Positions 5,619-6,757 of a stretch of DNA of 6,757 bases are shown here, piece by piece. Source of the stretch: Actinomycetota bacterium (GTDB lineage Bacteria > Actinomycetota > UBA4738 > HRBIN12); assembly GCA_005883885.1 (NCBI GenBank), contig VAYF01000066.1, positions 1-6,757 of the forward strand, in the 5' to 3' direction. The first letter of the stretch is position 1; each line of letters begins with the position of its first letter. The notes below the pieces were generated by a model. It was not told the DNA's origin, did no database searches, and saw nothing but the letters and a program-made list of their open reading frames with translations. The position numbers and the translations under genes are program-made.

Positions 5619-6430
5619 GTCTCGTATTCATCGCCTCGACATTCGAGAAGCCCACAACGAAAGACTTCGTGTGGTCTTGCTGGGGTCCTTCCGTCAAGGT
5701 CTTCGGGGTCACCTTTTGTTACAACTTCATCTTCTTCCTGCTCACCCTCACGGTCTTGATCACTATCGGCGCACTTTTCTTAGGACTTCGGAAGCCGACG
5801 CTCGTTCCAGGCAAGTTCCAGCTTCTCATCGAGATGGGGTTCCAATTCGTACGCGAGACGGTGGTCATGCAGATGATCGGGCAAGAGGGCATGGTGTTCT
5901 TCGCTTTTCTATCCGCCCTGTTCTTCTACATCCTCGCCGGAAACATCCTCGAGGTGGTCCCTGGGATCAACTTCACCATGAACACGCGGATCGCGTTCCC
6001 GCTCGTCTTGGCGACGCTCGCATGGATCGTTTTCAACACCGTGGGCATCAGGCGACACGGATTCCTCGGCTACCTCAAGAAGGTCGTCCTCCCTCCTGGC
6101 ATCCCCCGGAAGCCGATCATCCTATGGCTCCTCCTCCGTCCTCTCGTTGGTCTGATCGAGTTCGTCTCGGTGATCGTGTTCCGACCTATCACGTTGTCTG
6201 TCCGTCTCTTTGCCAACATGGTCGCGGGGCACTTCCTTTTGGCAGTGTTCTTCTTAGGGACGATTGCGCTTATCACGAGCGCGAACTTCTTGATCGCCTT
6301 TGGTCTGCTGTCCGGCGTCATGGCTGTCGTCTTCGTTGGGTTCGAGATCTTTGTCTCCGTGCTACAAGCATTCATCTTCGCCGTGCTGACGGCGTCGTAC
6401 ATCTCGGAAGCTATGGCTTCCGAACATTGA
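5615..6430 (+). CDS. atpB: F1Fo ATP synthase subunit a
   Basis: This is the stator half-channel subunit of Fo that carries protons to and from the c-ring. From TTG 5615 it has 271 residues, the normal size. The start overlaps the atpI stop as TTGA (5615-5618), with a weak SD-like GAAAGG at 5601-5606; GTG 5591 is the alternative. Family hallmarks are clear. Helix LSVRLFANMVAGH carries the essential Arg 197 (E. coli Arg210). His 206 replaces E. coli Glu219, and Glu 244 replaces E. coli His245, the paired swap also seen in mitochondria and many bacteria. LQAFIFAVLTASYIS near the C-terminus holds Gln 251 (E. coli Gln252). An earlier segment, ALFFYILAGNILEVVPG, is the usual helix-2 region. The gene uses TTA for Leu twice (5780-5782 and 6254-6256). 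Confidence 0.93.
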   Translation: MSLVFIASTFEKPTTKDFVWSCWGPSVKVFGVTFCYNFIFFLLTLTVLITIGALFLGLRKPTLVPGKFQLLIEMGFQFVRETVVMQMIGQEGMVFFAFLSALFFYILAGNILEVVPGINFTMNTRIAFPLVLATLAWIVFNTVGIRRHGFLGYLKKVVLPPGIPRKPIILWLLLRPLVGLIEFVSVIVFRPITLSVRLFANMVAGHFLLAVFFLGTIALITSANFLIAFGLLSGVMAVVFVGFEIFVSVLQAFIFAVLTASYISEAMASEH

Positions 6431-6444
6431 GTTGAGGAGGAATG

Positions 6445-6696
6445 ATGGTGCACGACGTGGCTGGGTTGATAGCGCAGGTTACCGACAACGGCATCAAGGC
6501 CGTCGGCAAAGGCCTCGTGTACGGGCTCGCCGCGATCGGCCCGGGGATCGGCCTCGGCATCCTCATCGGGAAGTCTGTCGAAGCGATGGCTCGGCAGCCC
6601 GAGTATGCCGGCCAGGTGCGCGCCACGATGTTCATCGGGATCGGGCTGATCGAAGCGCTCGCGTTGTTCGGCTTCGTCCTGTACTTCATCACCTGA
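6445..6696 (+). CDS. atpE: F1Fo ATP synthase subunit c (proteolipid, proton-type)
   Basis: This subunit forms the rotor ring of Fo. From ATG 6445 it has 83 residues in a two-helix hairpin. Helix 1 has the glycine-rich packing motif GPGIGLG and helix 2 the motif GLIEALALFGF with the ion-binding Glu 70. The polar loop between them is ARQPEYAGQ, containing the conserved RQP that contacts subunit gamma/epsilon. The Na+-specific residues, a Gln in helix 1 and a Ser/Thr right after the Glu, are Leu and Ala here, so a proton ring is inferred. Three starts occur in a row (ATG 6442, ATG 6445, GTG 6448). The strong SD GAGGAGG at 6434-6440 leaves 1, 4 or 7 nt respectively, so 6442 is too close and 6445 or 6448 is likely. 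The gene follows atpB by 14 bp. Confidence 0.94.
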   Translation: MVHDVAGLIAQVTDNGIKAVGKGLVYGLAAIGPGIGLGILIGKSVEAMARQPEYAGQVRATMFIGIGLIEALALFGFVLYFIT

Positions 6697-6706
6697 GGAG
6701 GTCGGC

Positions 6707-6757
6707 ATGGCACATATCACAGCCCTGCTGGCTCAAGAGGTCAGCGAGAAACAAGAT
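6707..6757 (+). CDS. atpF: Start of the next atp gene, probably ATP synthase subunit b (3' end outside window)
   Basis: Only 17 codons are visible (MAHITALLAQEVSEKQD). ATG 6707 is preceded by SD GAGGAGGT at 6695-6702, four nt upstream, which starts inside the atpE stop codon. The short amphipathic N-terminus before a membrane helix is compatible with subunit b, the peripheral stalk, which normally follows atpE. The identity is inferred from operon order, since no family motif lies in this fragment. Confidence 0.65.
   Translation, partial: MAHITALLAQEVSEKQD

Noticed and set aside
1..6757. CRISPR arrays, transposases, phage genes, tRNA or rRNA
   Set aside because: I saw no spaced direct repeats, no recognisable transposase or phage protein in any frame, and no tRNA or rRNA pattern; nearly all bases are explained by housekeeping-type genes.

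Overview
The window reads as chromosomal DNA of a GC-rich actinobacterium, possibly a deep-branching lineage. Three things suggest this. A WecA/Rfe-type sugar-phosphate transferase lies upstream of the ATP synthase operon, as in Mycobacterium (rfe-atpI-atpB-atpE-atpF). Coding regions are GC-rich, with GTG and TTG starts as well as ATG. The substrate-binding lipoprotein carries a Tat-type signal. The assignment rests on gene order and style only, and no taxonomic marker gene is present. All genes are on the + strand.

Layout: (1) 1-597 is the 3' part of a membrane glycosyltransferase of the MraY/WecA family. (2) 598-741 is a short intergenic region with a weak promoter-like pair, a 15-bp palindrome and the Shine-Dalgarno (SD) sequence of the next gene. 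(3) 742-4866 is a complete spermidine/putrescine-type ABC importer operon in the order potA (ATPase), potD (Tat lipoprotein binding protein), potB and potC (permeases). The A/D and B/C junctions overlap by 4 nt. (4) 4866-4907 is a perfect 19-bp hairpin that begins on the last base of the potC stop codon and probably ends the pot transcript. (5) 4945-4974 is a good sigma70-like promoter whose predicted start lies 0-4 nt before the next ATG. (6) From 4985 to the end is the start of the F1Fo ATP synthase operon: atpZ-like, atpI, atpB (subunit a), atpE (subunit c) and the first 17 codons of the next gene, probably atpF (subunit b).

The pot proteins should form one importer. The lipoprotein captures a polyamine or related cation outside the membrane, PotB/PotC form the channel and PotA hydrolyses ATP. 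The atp genes encode the membrane Fo sector and two small assembly or accessory proteins. The c subunit lacks the Na+-site residues and looks proton-coupled.

I see no CRISPR array, insertion sequence, tRNA, rRNA or phage gene, and nothing that amounts to an undescribed system. The points most worth checking are the pot operon placed between rfe and atp, the apparently leaderless atp promoter, the stop-codon hairpin, and an unusual coupling-loop residue in PotB.
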